A stretch of 64,000 nt of DNA, from positions 627,239 through 691,238 of the forward strand of contig KV748240.1 in NCBI GenBank assembly GCA_001692895.1, in the 5' to 3' direction. Below are positions 24,640 through 37,069 of this stretch, one piece after another. Source of the DNA: Cenococcum geophilum 1.58 (lineage: Eukaryota; Ascomycota; Dothideomycetes; Gloniales; Gloniaceae). Position 1 is the stretch's first letter. Every line of letters begins with the position of its first letter. The notes under the pieces were generated by a model, which ran no database searches, was not told the DNA's origin, and worked only from the letters and a program-made list of their open reading frames with translations. A program made the translations under genes and the position numbers.

Positions 24640-24860
24640 TACTTAATAAATGCCTTAGTAAATAAAGGCTAGAAAGAATCTAAGGAAGAAGTAATTAATT
24701 AGATAGAATTTGATTATAAAGAAATTAAACGCTTCCTAATCTTTTTATATACTTAGGACTATCCTATTCTAGATCTGGAGCCTAATAATATAATATATAA
24801 TGTAGAAGAAGAGATAGGAGCACCTAAACTAACTAAAGGTAATTTATTTACAGTTTTATA
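24640..24860 (+). pseudogene. Possible BTB/POZ domain remnant
   Basis: A plus frame reads ALVNKG.KESKEEVIN, then IEFDYKEIKRFLIFLYT at about 24704-24754, then DYPILDLEP. This resembles the second half of a fungal BTB/POZ domain (F-K-E-S..., L-x-E-D-D-x-x-x-x-x-x-x-L-x-x-L-Y-T-x-D-Y). TAG codons interrupt it. Downstream to 25400 the frame is lost. Such domains mediate protein-protein contacts. The call rests on a short motif. Confidence 0.4.
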
Positions 24861-26037
24861 GCACTAGTATATTAGGTAAATCTAATTGAGCTGTAGAAGA
24901 ACCTATAGCTATAATAGATAAACTAGATACCGGTAAGGGTTTCCACTAACTAAATACACTACTATGGCTAATTACTTAAGCTCTAGATCTCTAGGAAGTA
25001 ACTATAGATTCCTTAAAGCTACGGCCTCTTACCCTAATAAGTAGATGCGTATTTGGGCTGCCGTTAGAGCGACGGCCTACTACTATAGGATTATTCACCT
25101 AAACGAAATTATACGCATTTGTACACTATTACCTTATGTCTAAGCTTAAGCGCTTCGCATTATAGCGTCCTAACCAAGTCCTTATATTAGTAGACTATAC
25201 GCAAGCTTATATAATCCTAGATATTGCACAACTACTATATATACGACAATACGACAGTCCGTAAATCGCAAGAAGAGCTAGCTAGGAAACTTATATTATA
25301 ATTCATTGCTCCTAACTACACAAATCTTATAATGGGAGAGCTCTAGACCCTACTTATTAAGGGAGGCGATTTCGTTCTTAATCTATTAGATAAGATATTT
25401 ATATAATTACGGAGTAGTAGTAGTAGTAATAGTAGTAGTAGTAGTAGTAGCAAGTTATTAGAAAGCTAGATTAATAAGTTTAAAGCGGAAGTTTATATAC
25501 TAAAGACGATATACATAGACTAAGAAAGCAAAGTTTAACGGCTTAAATAAGAATTAACGGAGTGGTATAGCTAGAAGGCTAGGTTATTAAAGAAATTTAA
25601 TTCTTAATCTATAAAAATAAGTGTTAACTAATATATAACTATTGATTCCTAAGGACTTAATCTCTAAGTTGTTTTCAATTTAATCTAAGTTATTTTCAAT
25701 CTAATTTAACGCTAGGCTAATATAGTCTTTGCTATCGATATAGTCTTTATTATTAATATAGTGCTATTAATATAGTCCTTATCGTCACTTTATCCTTTTA
25801 GGGATAACGTATTTTACTAGTTACTGGCATACCCTACTAAAATCGATTTTATAAAGGCTTAAAATTTATTTATTCTAAATAGACTGCCTTAAAAAAGCTA
25901 GTTTACCTTCTTATTAAAGCTTTTAAAGGTTCTATATTAATGCCATTAATAATTTATAGAAGACGCGTCGTGATTTTAGTAAGGTGTGCCGGTAACTAAT
26001 ATACGCCGGTAACTGGTAAAATACTTACCTTAGCGAG
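24861..26037. other. Decayed DNA with an AGT microsatellite and a coiled-coil-like stretch
   Basis: A trinucleotide repeat (AGT/AGC)n at about 25411-25452 would encode serines. The following plus-strand stretch to 25610 reads a lysine/leucine-rich, coiled-coil-like peptide. No gene can be defined. 25620-26030 shows nothing recognisable apart from short repeated TTTTCAATCTAA phrases near 25670-25700. Confidence 0.35.
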
Positions 26038-26108
26038 CTTAGACGCGATTTTTTAGCTAGTATTGGAATAACCTATACCGTCTTCTAAATTGCAAAACCT
26101 CGCCTAAG
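26038..26108 (-). repeat. 71-bp palindromic dispersed element, copy 2
   Basis: The reverse complement matches 10794-10864 over all 71 bases with no gaps. Differences are transitions. The inverted ends are kept (CTTAGACGCGATTTT / GCAAAACCTCGCCTAAG). Confidence 0.75.
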
Positions 26109-29100
26109 TGACCAAAATCCGCTAAGCGGATATTATTACTATATATAGTCACATTTTTTAAGACTTAGGGCTTCTATCGCCCGTAAGTGAAGCTAAAAGG
26201 GTCGCACCTTGTTCTAGGCTATGATCTTGTAATTTACTATTAATTAGTTGGTATTTAGACAAATCTAGGGCTGATTCGAAAACGGGTATATAAAAGGCGT
26301 CTTAGTTATACCAATTCTATATATACTATAGCTAACGGTAATAATTGTGGTTCTCTTTTAGGGCATCTTTTAGGGCATCCTGTAAAGGCTTGGAATTATT
26401 ATCTTTATAGTAAGGCTTAATAACAGTTAAACGGAATTAAGTAGGTCTGTAAGGCATCTAAATAGTATAAGTTTAACTATTAATTATAATAAGTTAATAT
26501 GGGCCTAACCATCCTCCCTTTTTACGCTATANNNNTACNTTAGACTAGAGTNGCAGATTAAGNNTAGTTAAGGTATTTAGGCCATTTCTTATTCCTAGTA
26601 TATTATTAACCTAGCGTGTAGCATAGAGACGTCGCACCTCCTTTATTACCTTGTGAATAGCCTTAGCTTATTATATAATGGAGGGAGATAGTAGAGAATT
26701 ATTAGTTATTTAAGGGTAGGCGCTAAAAACTAGTAATATAGGTATAAGTCCATCCGGGCCAGCGGAATCGTTAATAGCTTTAACAGCTATTTATAAGGTA
26801 AGTTCTTCGCTAGCGTCCTTTAGTTCTAAAGAGATAATCTTATATACGCGGCGTAATAGCGCGTAATATTGCTCTACTTTTCTAATACTATTATGCGCCT
26901 TAATAGGGACTTCCTTAACCTTAATTGCCATTACCTTTATCTATTGTTGGAACTCTATAAATAAGAAGTTCTTTTCTACGTTATAGATAATTTAATTAGG
27001 GGGTCCTAGGTAGACATTAATCTAGCATAACTAAAGGGTATCCTATGCGTTCCTAGCTAATATATTCTTTAAGAATTGTGCGGCTTAGAAGGAGGTTAAG
27101 AAGTTAATAATTTAGAGTACTAGCTTACTGCTAAGATATATAACGTTAATAATAATATAGAAGTTAAAGTCGTAGTTATCTTTAAGGGTGAACTTAAATC
27201 GGCTAGGGGACTTTTAGTTTATTTAGTAGTAATAGTAGTACTTTATAAAATACTTAATTGCCTTAACCTTAACTTTATAGCCTACTTACTAAAGAACCCT
27301 AAGTAATTAATAAATGGATAGGTGGCTAAAATAATAGTATAGTTGGCGTAATTCTAACTTAGTTAAGTGGCTTTAAGTAACACTCTTTTCTAGTTAATAA
27401 AGGAGTAACTAGGGGTAACCTTACTTACGTATAACGGGCACCTGATTATCTCCCTAAATAAGTATATTCTTAAGGTTATTAAGCCTAACGCCTAATTTAT
27501 TTATATCTTTAATGCAAAATAGAAATAGAGTGTTTGTAGGAATAATATAGAAAGTAATATATCCTAAGGGGGTTTGGACCCTAATTATGCCGAAAGAGAT
27601 TGTAATACCTTTATTAAAGCGAATTATATATTGGCCTGCCGTTAATTAGTTAATCTAAATAGAGTTATTAAGCTGCTAAAGGGCTCGAACTTAAGGTTTT
27701 CCTACTATAGATACTCCTGTAGCTCTAGTATCTGGTATAATACTATAGAAGATATTCGCCGAGTATCTATCGTTAAAGGAGAACGCGGAGCTCTTTTTTA
27801 GCTTATTAAAGATATCTAACTTCGTAATAGAATGGAGCGTAGATTAGTTATTAAGAATAGCAACGGTTTATATACCATCTACCTTACTATACTTAGTGAA
27901 GTATTGGTTAGGAGAGTAGTTCTTAATTTCCATATCTATAAGGAGCTGTTTAGTCTTATTAACCTCACCCTTAAGATCTTCTACGCCTTTATATTAAACT
28001 AGGAAGCTTTAAAAGTAGGCCGCAGTAACTTTATAATTTCTAATATTTCTTATACTCTAACAGAACTTATTATATACCTCTTTTCGCTTATTAAGGGAGT
28101 GTCTAGTTAACTAGTAATTTAGCTTCTTATAAACGTAGCACTTCTTTTAGTAATTACTTTAAAATAAACCTCTATGAGGACCTCTATAATTACCTTATAG
28201 TTAACGTTAATCGTACCCTTTACTATATTCCCTACTACGGCCGCTATATATTTAATTAGTCTAGTTATAATTATATTAGTTAGGAACGCTTAGTTAGGTA
28301 GGGCTTTTAGTATAGAGCTGTTAAGATTCTTATATTTATATTGTAGTACCTACGGTAGAGCGTAGCTTGGTATATACTTCTTTAAATGTGTCTATAGGTT
28401 TATATAGCGCTAAGTTACACTTAGAAATGCTATAGCATACTAAGATAACCTAGTCCCTTAGGCTGTTCTTATTTTAGTAAGTTTTAGTAAGTCCGTGTTA
28501 GATTTTCTAGAGTTTATTAAAGAGTAGTTAAAAGCACTTTAAATGAGTCTTTATTAGGTTAGAAGCAATAACTCTCTAGAATATAGTCTCTCGCCATTTG
28601 GACATATAAAGTTAGCGATTCTTATTAGTCTTAAAGTAGGCTTTAGTAAGCTAAAGCATTATATTAAAGCTATAGTTTTTACCTATAATATAGTCATAAT
28701 AGAATATTGCTGCCCGTCCCTTTAATATAATAGAGAAAGCGTAGTAGTACTAGTGGCATTAAATTTTAACCTTATTATAACAGTTATAGAAGACCTATAG
28801 TTTTACTCCGAGTATATCGTATAGTTCTCCTCTAAACTTCTTCTCTTCGTCCAAATATACCTTTATTAGATTCATAACTTCTTATAGTAGAGGGTTACCG
28901 GTTAGCTAGAGTAGAAGAGCTAAAGGCGGCGGAGGTAGAGGACAAGTACCTCTAGGTAAGAGAGTATCTTTAGGTAGGAGAGTAGCGTTCTAGGGGTTTT
29001 GTTCCGAATTAAAGTTGCCTTCTAAAGAATATAGGTTGGTTCTAGGTTTCTATAGTTAACGTATAATCTTAGCTTCCGTTTATACTAGTTCTTTTATACT

Positions 29101-29473
29101 AGTAATAACGGCCTAAATATTGCTAGTAATTAGGTTACCGTTCTTAGTAACATATACCCTATTCCTATAGAGGAAGTCTTAAAAATCCTAAATAATATTA
29201 ATATTGCTAAGTGCCTAGGTATTAGCGGTCCATCCTACGAAATCCTCCCTAAAATATTCCTACAGCTATATATCGGCGTAATATCTACTTTAGTAGAATA
29301 TAATACGGTATAGGAGAAAGCTATTAACTTGTTTTATAGTATAAGTTATTATATTAAAGGTAAATTCGTTCTAATTTTCATTAATAAGTTTCGCATATAA
29401 AGCTACCCCTAGTGGTAAGGAGTCTTCCCAGTCGTTTAAAGTAAGCGTAGCCATGTTTTTAGAGGGAGGGAAG

Positions 29474-30057
29474 TGTTATTGGCGTAGGGATTGTCGTTTA
29501 GTACGCGTTTGTAATATATATTTGTCGTTTAGTACGCGTTTATGACATATATTTGCGATTATAGGGCTTAGGACCAGTTCTAGCCTTAAATCGCAAAGAC
29601 TTATAAAGCGTGTTATTCTGCGTAATAAACGCAAGAATCCGTAATCTTAGAAAGGCTTAGGACTAGTTCTAGCCTTTAGATCCTTAGATTTGTGGAAGAG
29701 TTCTATTTAAGATTTAGGACCAGTTCTAACCTTAAAAGACAGCTTCCTTTAGCACGAGTAGCACTAGTATAGTAGCTTATCTCTTCTTAGTGGAATACCT
29801 AGCTGCTCTATAGTATAACAGTAAAGTTAACCACTAATTAGTGTTGGTTACATAAGGTAATATTACGTAGCTACGGTTCGTAGATAGTATAATAATTGTT
29901 CTGTATATCCTTTATAAGGGAGGGCGAGGAGCTTAAGGCTCCTCGCCACGCTAGTGCCGCGGCGACACGTGACGGTAACTTGCCGCACGTAACGGCAACT
30001 TGCTATACGTGACGGCAATATACCTCATATGGTGACCACTTGCCTTTATTCCCAACA
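29474..30057 (-). repeat. Copia LTR, copy 1 (584 bp)
   Basis: In element orientation it begins TGTTGGGAATAAAGG and ends CAATAACA, a Ty1/copia-like LTR. It contains a perfect 10-bp stem-loop at 29923-29947, three ~20-bp CACGTGACGGTAACTTGCC-like repeats at 29963-30022, three CTTAGGACCAGTTCTAGCC repeats and a ~34-bp direct duplication at about 29488-29553. Confidence 0.75.
29923..29947. other. Perfect stem-loop in the copia LTR
   Basis: GGCGAGGAGC-TTAAG-GCTCCTCGCC: 10-bp perfect arms around a 5-base loop. A decayed equivalent lies near 33843-33867 in the second LTR. It could act as an RNA structure or terminator of LTR transcripts. Confidence 0.7.
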
Positions 30058-33000
30058 AAAATTAATAAAATATTAGCAATTTTATAATCCCTTTAGGCGA
30101 CCTTTACCGCGTTATAGTTGCGGTATATCTACTATAATTATATTAGAATTATAGTTGCCTTCTAGAGTATATTAATTATAGTTTTCCTTTAGGGTATCTT
30201 TTAGGGTGTCTTATAAAGGCTTAAAACTATTATCTTTATAGTATAGCTTAATAATAATTAAATAGAATTAAGTATATTTATAAGGCATCTAATAGGCCTA
30301 ACTATTCTCCCTTTCTACGCTATACGTATACCTTACACTACAGTAGTAAATTAAGTATAGTTAAGGTATTTAGGCCATTTCTTATTCCTAATGCGTTATT
30401 AACCTAGCGTATAGTATAGAGATGTTAAACCTTCTTTATTACCTTATAAATAGCCTTAGCTTATTATATAATAGAGGGAAATAGTAAAAAATTGTTAGTT
30501 ATTTAAGAGTAGGCGCTAAAGGCTAGTAATATAAATATAAGTCTATCTAGGCTAGCGGAATTATTAATAGCTTTAATAGCTATTTATAAGGTACGTTTTT
30601 TTATTAGCATTCTCTAGTTTTAAAGAGATAATCTTATATATGTAGCGTAATAGCGCGTAATATTATTTTACTTTTTTAATATTATTATATGCCTTAATAG
30701 GGACTTCCTTAACCTTAATTGCTATTACCTTTATCTATTATTAAAACTCTATAGATAAAAAGTTCTTTCCTATATTATAGATAATTTAATTAGGGGGTTT
30801 TAGGTAGATATTAATCTAGTATAACTAAAGGGTATTTTATATATTCTTTGCTAATATATTCTTTAAGAAACGTGCGGCTTAAAAGGAAGTTAAGAAGTTA
30901 ATAACTTAGAGTACTAGCTTGCCGTTAAGATATATAACGTTAATAATAATATAGAAGTTAAAGTTATAGTTATCTTTAAGGGTAAACTTAAATCGGCTAG
31001 GGGACTTCTAGTTTATTTAGTAGTAATAGTAGTACTTTATAAGATGCTTAATTGCCTTAACTTTAACTTTATAGCCTACTTACTAAAGAACCCTAAACAA
31101 TTAATAAATAGATAGGTAGCTAAATTAATAGTGTAGTTAACGTAACTCTAACTTAGTTAGGTGGCTTTAAATAATACTTTTTTTTAGTTAATAAAGAAGT
31201 AACTAAGGGTAATCCTATTTGCGTATAACGGGTACCTAATTATTTCCCTAAATAAGTATATTCTTAAGGTTATTAAGCTTAACGCCTAATTTATCTATAT
31301 CTCTAATATAAAATAGAAATAGAGTATTTACAAGAATAATGTAAAAAGTAATATACCCTATAGGGGTTTAGACCCTAATTATGCTAAGAGAGATTATAGT
31401 ACCTTTACTAAAATAAATTGTATATTAGCCTACCGTTAATTAGTTAATCTAAATAGAGCTATTAAGCTACTAAAGGGCTTAAACCTAAGGTTCTCCTACT
31501 ATAGATACTCCTAAGGCTCTAGTATCTAGTATAATACTATAAAAGATATTTACTAAATATCTATTATTAAAGGAGAACGCGGAGCTCTTCTTTGGCTTAT
31601 TAAAGATATTTAACTTTGTAATAGAATTAAGTATAAATTAGTTATTAAGAATAGCGACGATTTATATACTATTTACCTTACTATACTTAATAAAGTATTA
31701 GTTAGGTAAGTAGTCCTTAATTTCTATATCTATAAGGAGCTATTTAGCCTTATTAACCTTATCCTTAAGATCTTTTACGCCTTTATATTAAACTAAAAAG
31801 CTTTAAAAGTAGGCCATAATAACCTTATTATTTTTTAATATTTTTTATATTTTAGCGGAACTTATTATATACCTCTTTTCGCTTATTAAGAGAATGCCTA
31901 GTTAACTAGTAATTTGGTTTTTTATAAATATAGCACTTTTTTTTAGTAATTACTTTAAAATAAACCTCTATAAAGACCTCTATCTTTACCTTATAGTTGT
32001 TAATTATACCCTTTACCATATTACCTACTACGGCTACTATATATTCGATTAGTCTAGTTATAATTATATTAGTTAGGCTAATCGAATAAAGTAGGCTAGA
32101 GTTAGGTATTAAATTGCTATACTTTTTAAAAGCGTAAAACGGTATTAATAGAAGATCTTAATTAAGTATATACTCCTTTATAAATATTTATAGGATTAAA
32201 GAGAGTAAGGTTATATTCTTTAATACCTTAGTATACGCTAATAACTTAATTATATAGGCTGAAATCCTCTTAATATAATTCGGATAAACTACGCTAAATT
32301 ATCTAAAGTTAATTAAAGAGCTTTTAAAGGTAATTAAGCCGAGGGACACCTGGGTTTATAGCGATAATCCTTAAAAAGGTAGTCTCTCTCTATTCTAATA
32401 TATACTGCTACTTATTCTCTTTTGTTTTAAAGTAGTATTTTAACTTATATATTATACGGTTAAAAAAAATTTACTAAATAATTATAATAAAAGGTACTAG
32501 CTTAGCCCTTAAGTATAACGGAATAAGTATTATAGTATTAATTAAACTCTATTTTTACCTTCTAGTAATAGTTATAGAAGATGCGTAGTTTTAAATTAAG
32601 AATATTATATAATTCCCTACTAAACTTCTTCTTTTAATCTAAATAGAGCTTTATAAGCTCTATAAGTAATTTTAAACTACCTCTAATTTAAGATTAAAAT
32701 AGAGGTAGGAGTTATATTATAGGTTATAGTAGGGATGTAAGTCTAGTTAGTAGAGTTTAAAGGTTATTAAATTACGAAGTAATAGGATCCTATGCCTGCT
32801 TTTATTGGGGTATAGTATCTAATATTAAAGTTATAGGTTAAATTGGATATAGAGGAGTTAAAGGTAGAGGTAGATTTATCTCTAGAGGTATATTGCTTAG
32901 ATTTTATTATAAGTTAAGCTTCTTTATAGTGCGTAGTTAGTGCTTAATCTCTTATAGAGTCTATTTATGCTCTTCTTTTACGTTAATAACCTACTCCTAA

Positions 33001-33919
33001 ATATTATCTCTAATAGTACCCCCGTCTATAAGTATAAACACTCTATATTCCTATAAAAAGTTATAAAAGTTTTATATAATATCCTTCTTTATAGAAGTCT
33101 ATGTTTCCTTTATCCATCTAATAAAATCCTCCCTTACACAGTACTATAGTATAGTATTGTTATATTCGCTATTTTTATAATATGCTATATAATATAATAA
33201 GAATCCGTTTAGGTCCTATTGCTTAGCGTTTATAAAGTTAATTATATTAGTATTTTATATTTCTAGGTTAATATCCTTCTTATACTTTTTTAGGCAGGTT
33301 AACGCTATAATAAAATCTATAAAGGTACACGGAGGGTGTTAAGGTAGTTATTTAACGCGTTTTAATAAAAAAAAATTAAGGAAAATTAAGGTTATTTAAT
33401 GTGTAGTTAGGTAGTAATTGTAATCCTATAGTCTATAAAGGTATACCAAAGGTATTAAGATGGCTGTTTAACGCGTTTTGGACGTTAACTTAGGACCCTA
33501 GGTTTAGTAACACTTTTAACCTAAAGTACTCGACCAAATCTTTATAAACGCAGTTGTTCTATATAATAAATATAACTTAGTATCTCCTAGTACTTAGTAA
33601 TTCTTCTATTACTAGTTTTCCGTAAGTTTAAGGTAGTATAGTATTGCTAGGATCTATTCCATATAAGCGTATATGGCACCCCTATATAAGATTATCTCTT
33701 CTATTTAAAAACCTAGCTGCTTTATAGTTAACTGTATATTTAACTACTAATTAGTGTTAGTTATATAGGGTAACTTACTAATAATAACTACTTAAGTAGG
33801 TTATAGTAATATTGGTTTTAAAGCTTATTGTCTAAAATAGGGGAGGGCGAGGAGGTTAGGGCTCCTTGCTACGCTATTACCGCGGTAATACGTAACGACT
33901 ACTTATCTCCCTCCTAATA
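30058..33919 (-). mobile_element. Ty1/copia retrotransposon fossil, copy 2, ending after integrase
   Basis: Same family and orientation as copy 1 but much more RIP-mutated. It is co-linear with copy 1 from integrase (about 30310-31300) through protease to gag (about 32000-33290). It has its own 5' LTR at 33337-33919 and also stops just beyond integrase, abutting the outer end of the copy 1 LTR at 30057. The 32090-32760 section has diverged from copy 1, so the two may be sister lineages. Clearly broken throughout, with dozens of breaks. Confidence 0.78.
33337..33919 (-). repeat. Copia LTR, copy 2 (583 bp)
   Basis: It runs from TGTTAAGG to CTCCTAATA on the plus strand, within one base of the length of the copy 1 LTR. 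It keeps the GAGGGCGAGGAGG stem region. Its right edge cuts the left LTR of gypsy copy A. Confidence 0.65.
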
Positions 33920-34249
33920 GTTAATGACGTAATAATAACTTAGTAGAGTGGTTGCCTAATAGATTAACTTTAATTATATTCTAAGATTTACTATAAAGAA
34001 GAGAACTATCTATAGTAGGGACTGTAGTCCTTTAAATATACAATCCTACTCCTATAAAATATACTAAGTACGTTACGTTTTTACGTTTCTATATTCCCAC
34101 GTTTTAAACTAATAACGTAATATGTTATATAACTTAGCTACCCCTTATTCTATAGCTTAATTGGTTTTATTACCTTTTATACTATCTTAACTAACCCATT
34201 TATGTCTCTTTTAAGTAGTACTACTACTGCTAATATAAGGTCCGTAATA
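33920..34249 (-). repeat. Left LTR of chromovirus A (partial, 330 bp)
   Basis: Matches 51801-52220 and 57764-58176 from GTAATAATAACT onward and ends GGTCCGTAATA. About 80-90 bp of its left end are missing at the junction with the copia LTR. Confidence 0.8.
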
Positions 34250-34266
34250 CTATCCCCCTCCTTTTT
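34250..34266 (-). other. Polypurine tract of chromovirus A
   Basis: Plus-strand CTATCCCCCTCCTTTTT reads as a purine run on the element strand, directly against the inner LTR edge. This is the usual site for plus-strand DNA priming. The equivalent in copy D is 58177-58192. Confidence 0.7.
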
Positions 34267-34559
34267 ATCTTCGTCCTTAAAGATATCCCCTATCTCTAAG
34301 TTATTAATCAGAGGTATAGTATTCTTATCTTTAATCTAATAACCTTAATTTATAATACCTTTTATTAAATCCTTTACGTCTAATTATTGTAATCGGCTAG
34401 TAACTACTATACTCTCTTTTAGTAAAGTTATACTATCCTATTTTCGCTATACTGAGAAGAAATTAGTATATATTATAATTGCCTCGCTAACTAGTCGCTA
34501 ACCTTCCTCCTATATTAAGTATACGTGAGCGAATATATAATTATCCTATAACGTTTAAT

Positions 34560-35090
34560 CTGTTTTTAATGCTAAATATAAGCGCCTAATCCTTTACTAT
34601 AGACGTCTTGTTTCTTATCTAATTTATTATAGGGTTTTATATTTAATCTAAGGCCTCTTATTTTAAGGGTAAGCTATTTCTAGCTCTTACTAAAGTTTAT
34701 AAGCTTCGTAATAATAGTAAGCGTATTTATACTAAAGAGCGGTAAGTGTTTAATACTTAAATAGTCGCTTAGGCTCGTCTACTCCGTCTTAAGAAGGTCC
34801 GTAAAAAGGTCCGTTTAAAAGAGTAGAAGTTTATTAAGTAAGGTCTATATAAGTTAGAAGTTAAGGAAGCTAAAAAGGATTCTAATTAAGGAGAGGCGGA
34901 AACAGTTTATACGCTAGTATTAGATCCTTTAAGTCCTCTAGTTCTCCTATTACCTTTAATTAATCCTTTTACTTCTAATCCGTATTTCTTAATATTACCT
35001 AACTTATTCTCTTCTAATACTCCTATACCTTTTTTATAGCGTTCTTTAGGTTCTTTAGTAGCTCTTAAGTAGTCTTATTATAGCCTATCT
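34560..35090 (+). pseudogene. Antisense ORF remnant between the chromodomain and 3' LTR (chromovirus A)
   Basis: On the strand opposite to pol, this region reads a basic, coiled-coil-like protein with blocks LALTKVYKLRNNSKRIY and LLRLKKVRKKVRLKE. The same protein blocks occur at the same place in copy D (58540-58990) and, more diverged, in chromovirus B (46960-47600, minus), where LLRLKKVYKKVR and KLIEQGLLEL are read. The overall layout resembles the coiled-coil and basic tail of fungal pogo-type transposases, but that is a guess. It is RIP-degraded here. Confidence 0.5.
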
Positions 35091-37069
35091 ACTTTACTTT
35101 ATACTATATTTTATTATTAATATCCTTATAATTAATAATCTTTAAAACTTACTATTTATCTTCTTCTTATCCTCTATACGTGTCTAATTTATAAACTAGT
35201 AGCTCTACGTCTCCGTGCGCTAGCTTTAGTATTATAATATACTATATAGGGTAAATCTTTATCTTAGCTAGTAGGTCTAGTCTATATATAACTTTTAAAA
35301 TTTTTACCTTAATTCTAAATAGTCCTAGTCTAACGTAGTTTAACTTCTTACTTAGTTATTAACTCTTAAAATTTTTATATAGTAGCTATACTTTATCCCC
35401 CTCTTTAAGATCTAGTCCCTTAGATCTCTTAGCGTTATAGTACTTTTTTATTCTCTACTATACTCCCTTTACTGTTTCTATAAGGTTTCTATAAAGATTT
35501 ATTAGTGTTTTTATCCTTTCTTTAGCTATACTACTTATCTTTTTTACTTAATATAGCAATAACGATGTCCTTAGTTTATATCTATAGTTTACCTTAAATA
35601 GTAAAGTCCCCATTTCTTTTTATGGTGTTGCATTATATATAAACTATACTACTAGTAGTAACAATACCTAATTGTTCTGTATATGGTTAATATAATGTCT
35701 TAAGTACTACTCTAATATCTGGTTTAATCTCTCCGTTTAACTATCTATCTGCGGATAATATATAGTAGAAGTTACTGCTCTAACTCCTTATTCCGCTAAG
35801 AATGCCTCCTAAAATGCTACTATAAATCTTAAATCTCTATCTAATATAATTTTGTTTAGTGCTCTATATCTTATAAACACTTCTTTAATATAAATTCTTA
35901 TAATATCTTTCGCTAAGATTTCTTCTATATAGGCTATAAAGTATCCCTACTTTATAAGCTTATCTACTATTACTAAGATTATATTATATATCTGTCCTAT
36001 AATAGGGTACTTTAACCTTAATAACTTAATAATAAAGTCTTATAATATAACCTCCTATAGTCTTTCTAGTATTTTAATAGGTTATAGCCCTCTATATAGC
36101 TTATACCTTATTAGTTTATTCTTTTAGTAATTTAGACACTCCATTATAACCTTTTAAGCTATACCTTAGATTCTATTAATAATATATTCTTTTTAAAGTC
36201 TTAACACTAAGCCTATAGCTCCGTTATGTCCTTAAGTTATACCCTTATAGAATTCCTCTATAAAGTGTTCTGCTATACTTCTTAGGATATACTTTACTTC
36301 TTAATTTATATATATATTGGTTTGTAGGTCCTTTAGCTATACCTTTAAAATTCTTTATAACTAAAAGCTTTTTAGTATTTTATAGACTTTTTCTTTTAGT
36401 TTATTTTCTTAAGTTACTGTAATCCTTAGATAATTATACCTAATTAATCCATCTATATCTTTTCGCAGTAAAGCCCCTAATAGCTTATTGTTACTCTATA
36501 ATTTAGCCTTTCTACTTAAAGCGTCTGCTTATACGTTATCTGTGCCCTTAGTATACTAAATCTTAAAATAGTATTCCGTAAGCATCTCTGCCTATTTAAC
36601 CTATCTTTAGTTAAGTTCCTTTATTATTAGGAATCCTATAAAGTTCTTATAATCCGTTTTAACTATAAATAGTTTTTTTATACTTTATAAGAATGCTTTT
36701 TATTTCTTTAATACTATAACTATACCTAATAACTCTTTATTATAAATGCATCGGCAAAATATGGTACCCTACCAATGGCCTTAATGGTTGGTGGTTGACG
36801 CAATTAGCGCGCAGTTAAGGGCATTTGGCAACTCGACCGACTAGCCTATATCGTGTTTTTTTGACACGCAGCCTGCGCGCAGTCTACGCGCAACCTACGC
36901 GCAACCTGCGCGAAACCTGCCAGCAATCTGCGCATTTAGCAACCATAATTATATTTACCTCTTTTATACTAATAGCATATTTTAAATAAATAAAAGCTAC
37001 TTTAAGGCTATTTATAAGGCTAGCAAAATAAATATTATTTTAGATAATTTAATATAATATAGCAATAGT

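Larger units (their letters stand above)
26300..30057 (-). mobile_element. Ty1/copia retrotransposon fossil, copy 1, ending after integrase
   Basis: On the minus strand the 5' LTR (29474-30057) is followed 19 bases later by an ATG at 29454 that opens a gag region (LTLNDWEDSLPLG...). A protease-like DTRAT block lies near 27730-27760. Integrase starts near 27380 with an L-R-Q-L-x-x-x-F-x-H-x-S zinc-binding region and runs to about 26580, where a GPDGLIPILLVF block is read. This is the usual copia order gag-PR-IN, but the RT and RNase H that should follow are not found, nor is a 3' LTR. It is far less RIP-mutated than copy 2, yet clearly broken with many interruptions. N bases occur near 26532-26565. 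Confidence 0.82.
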
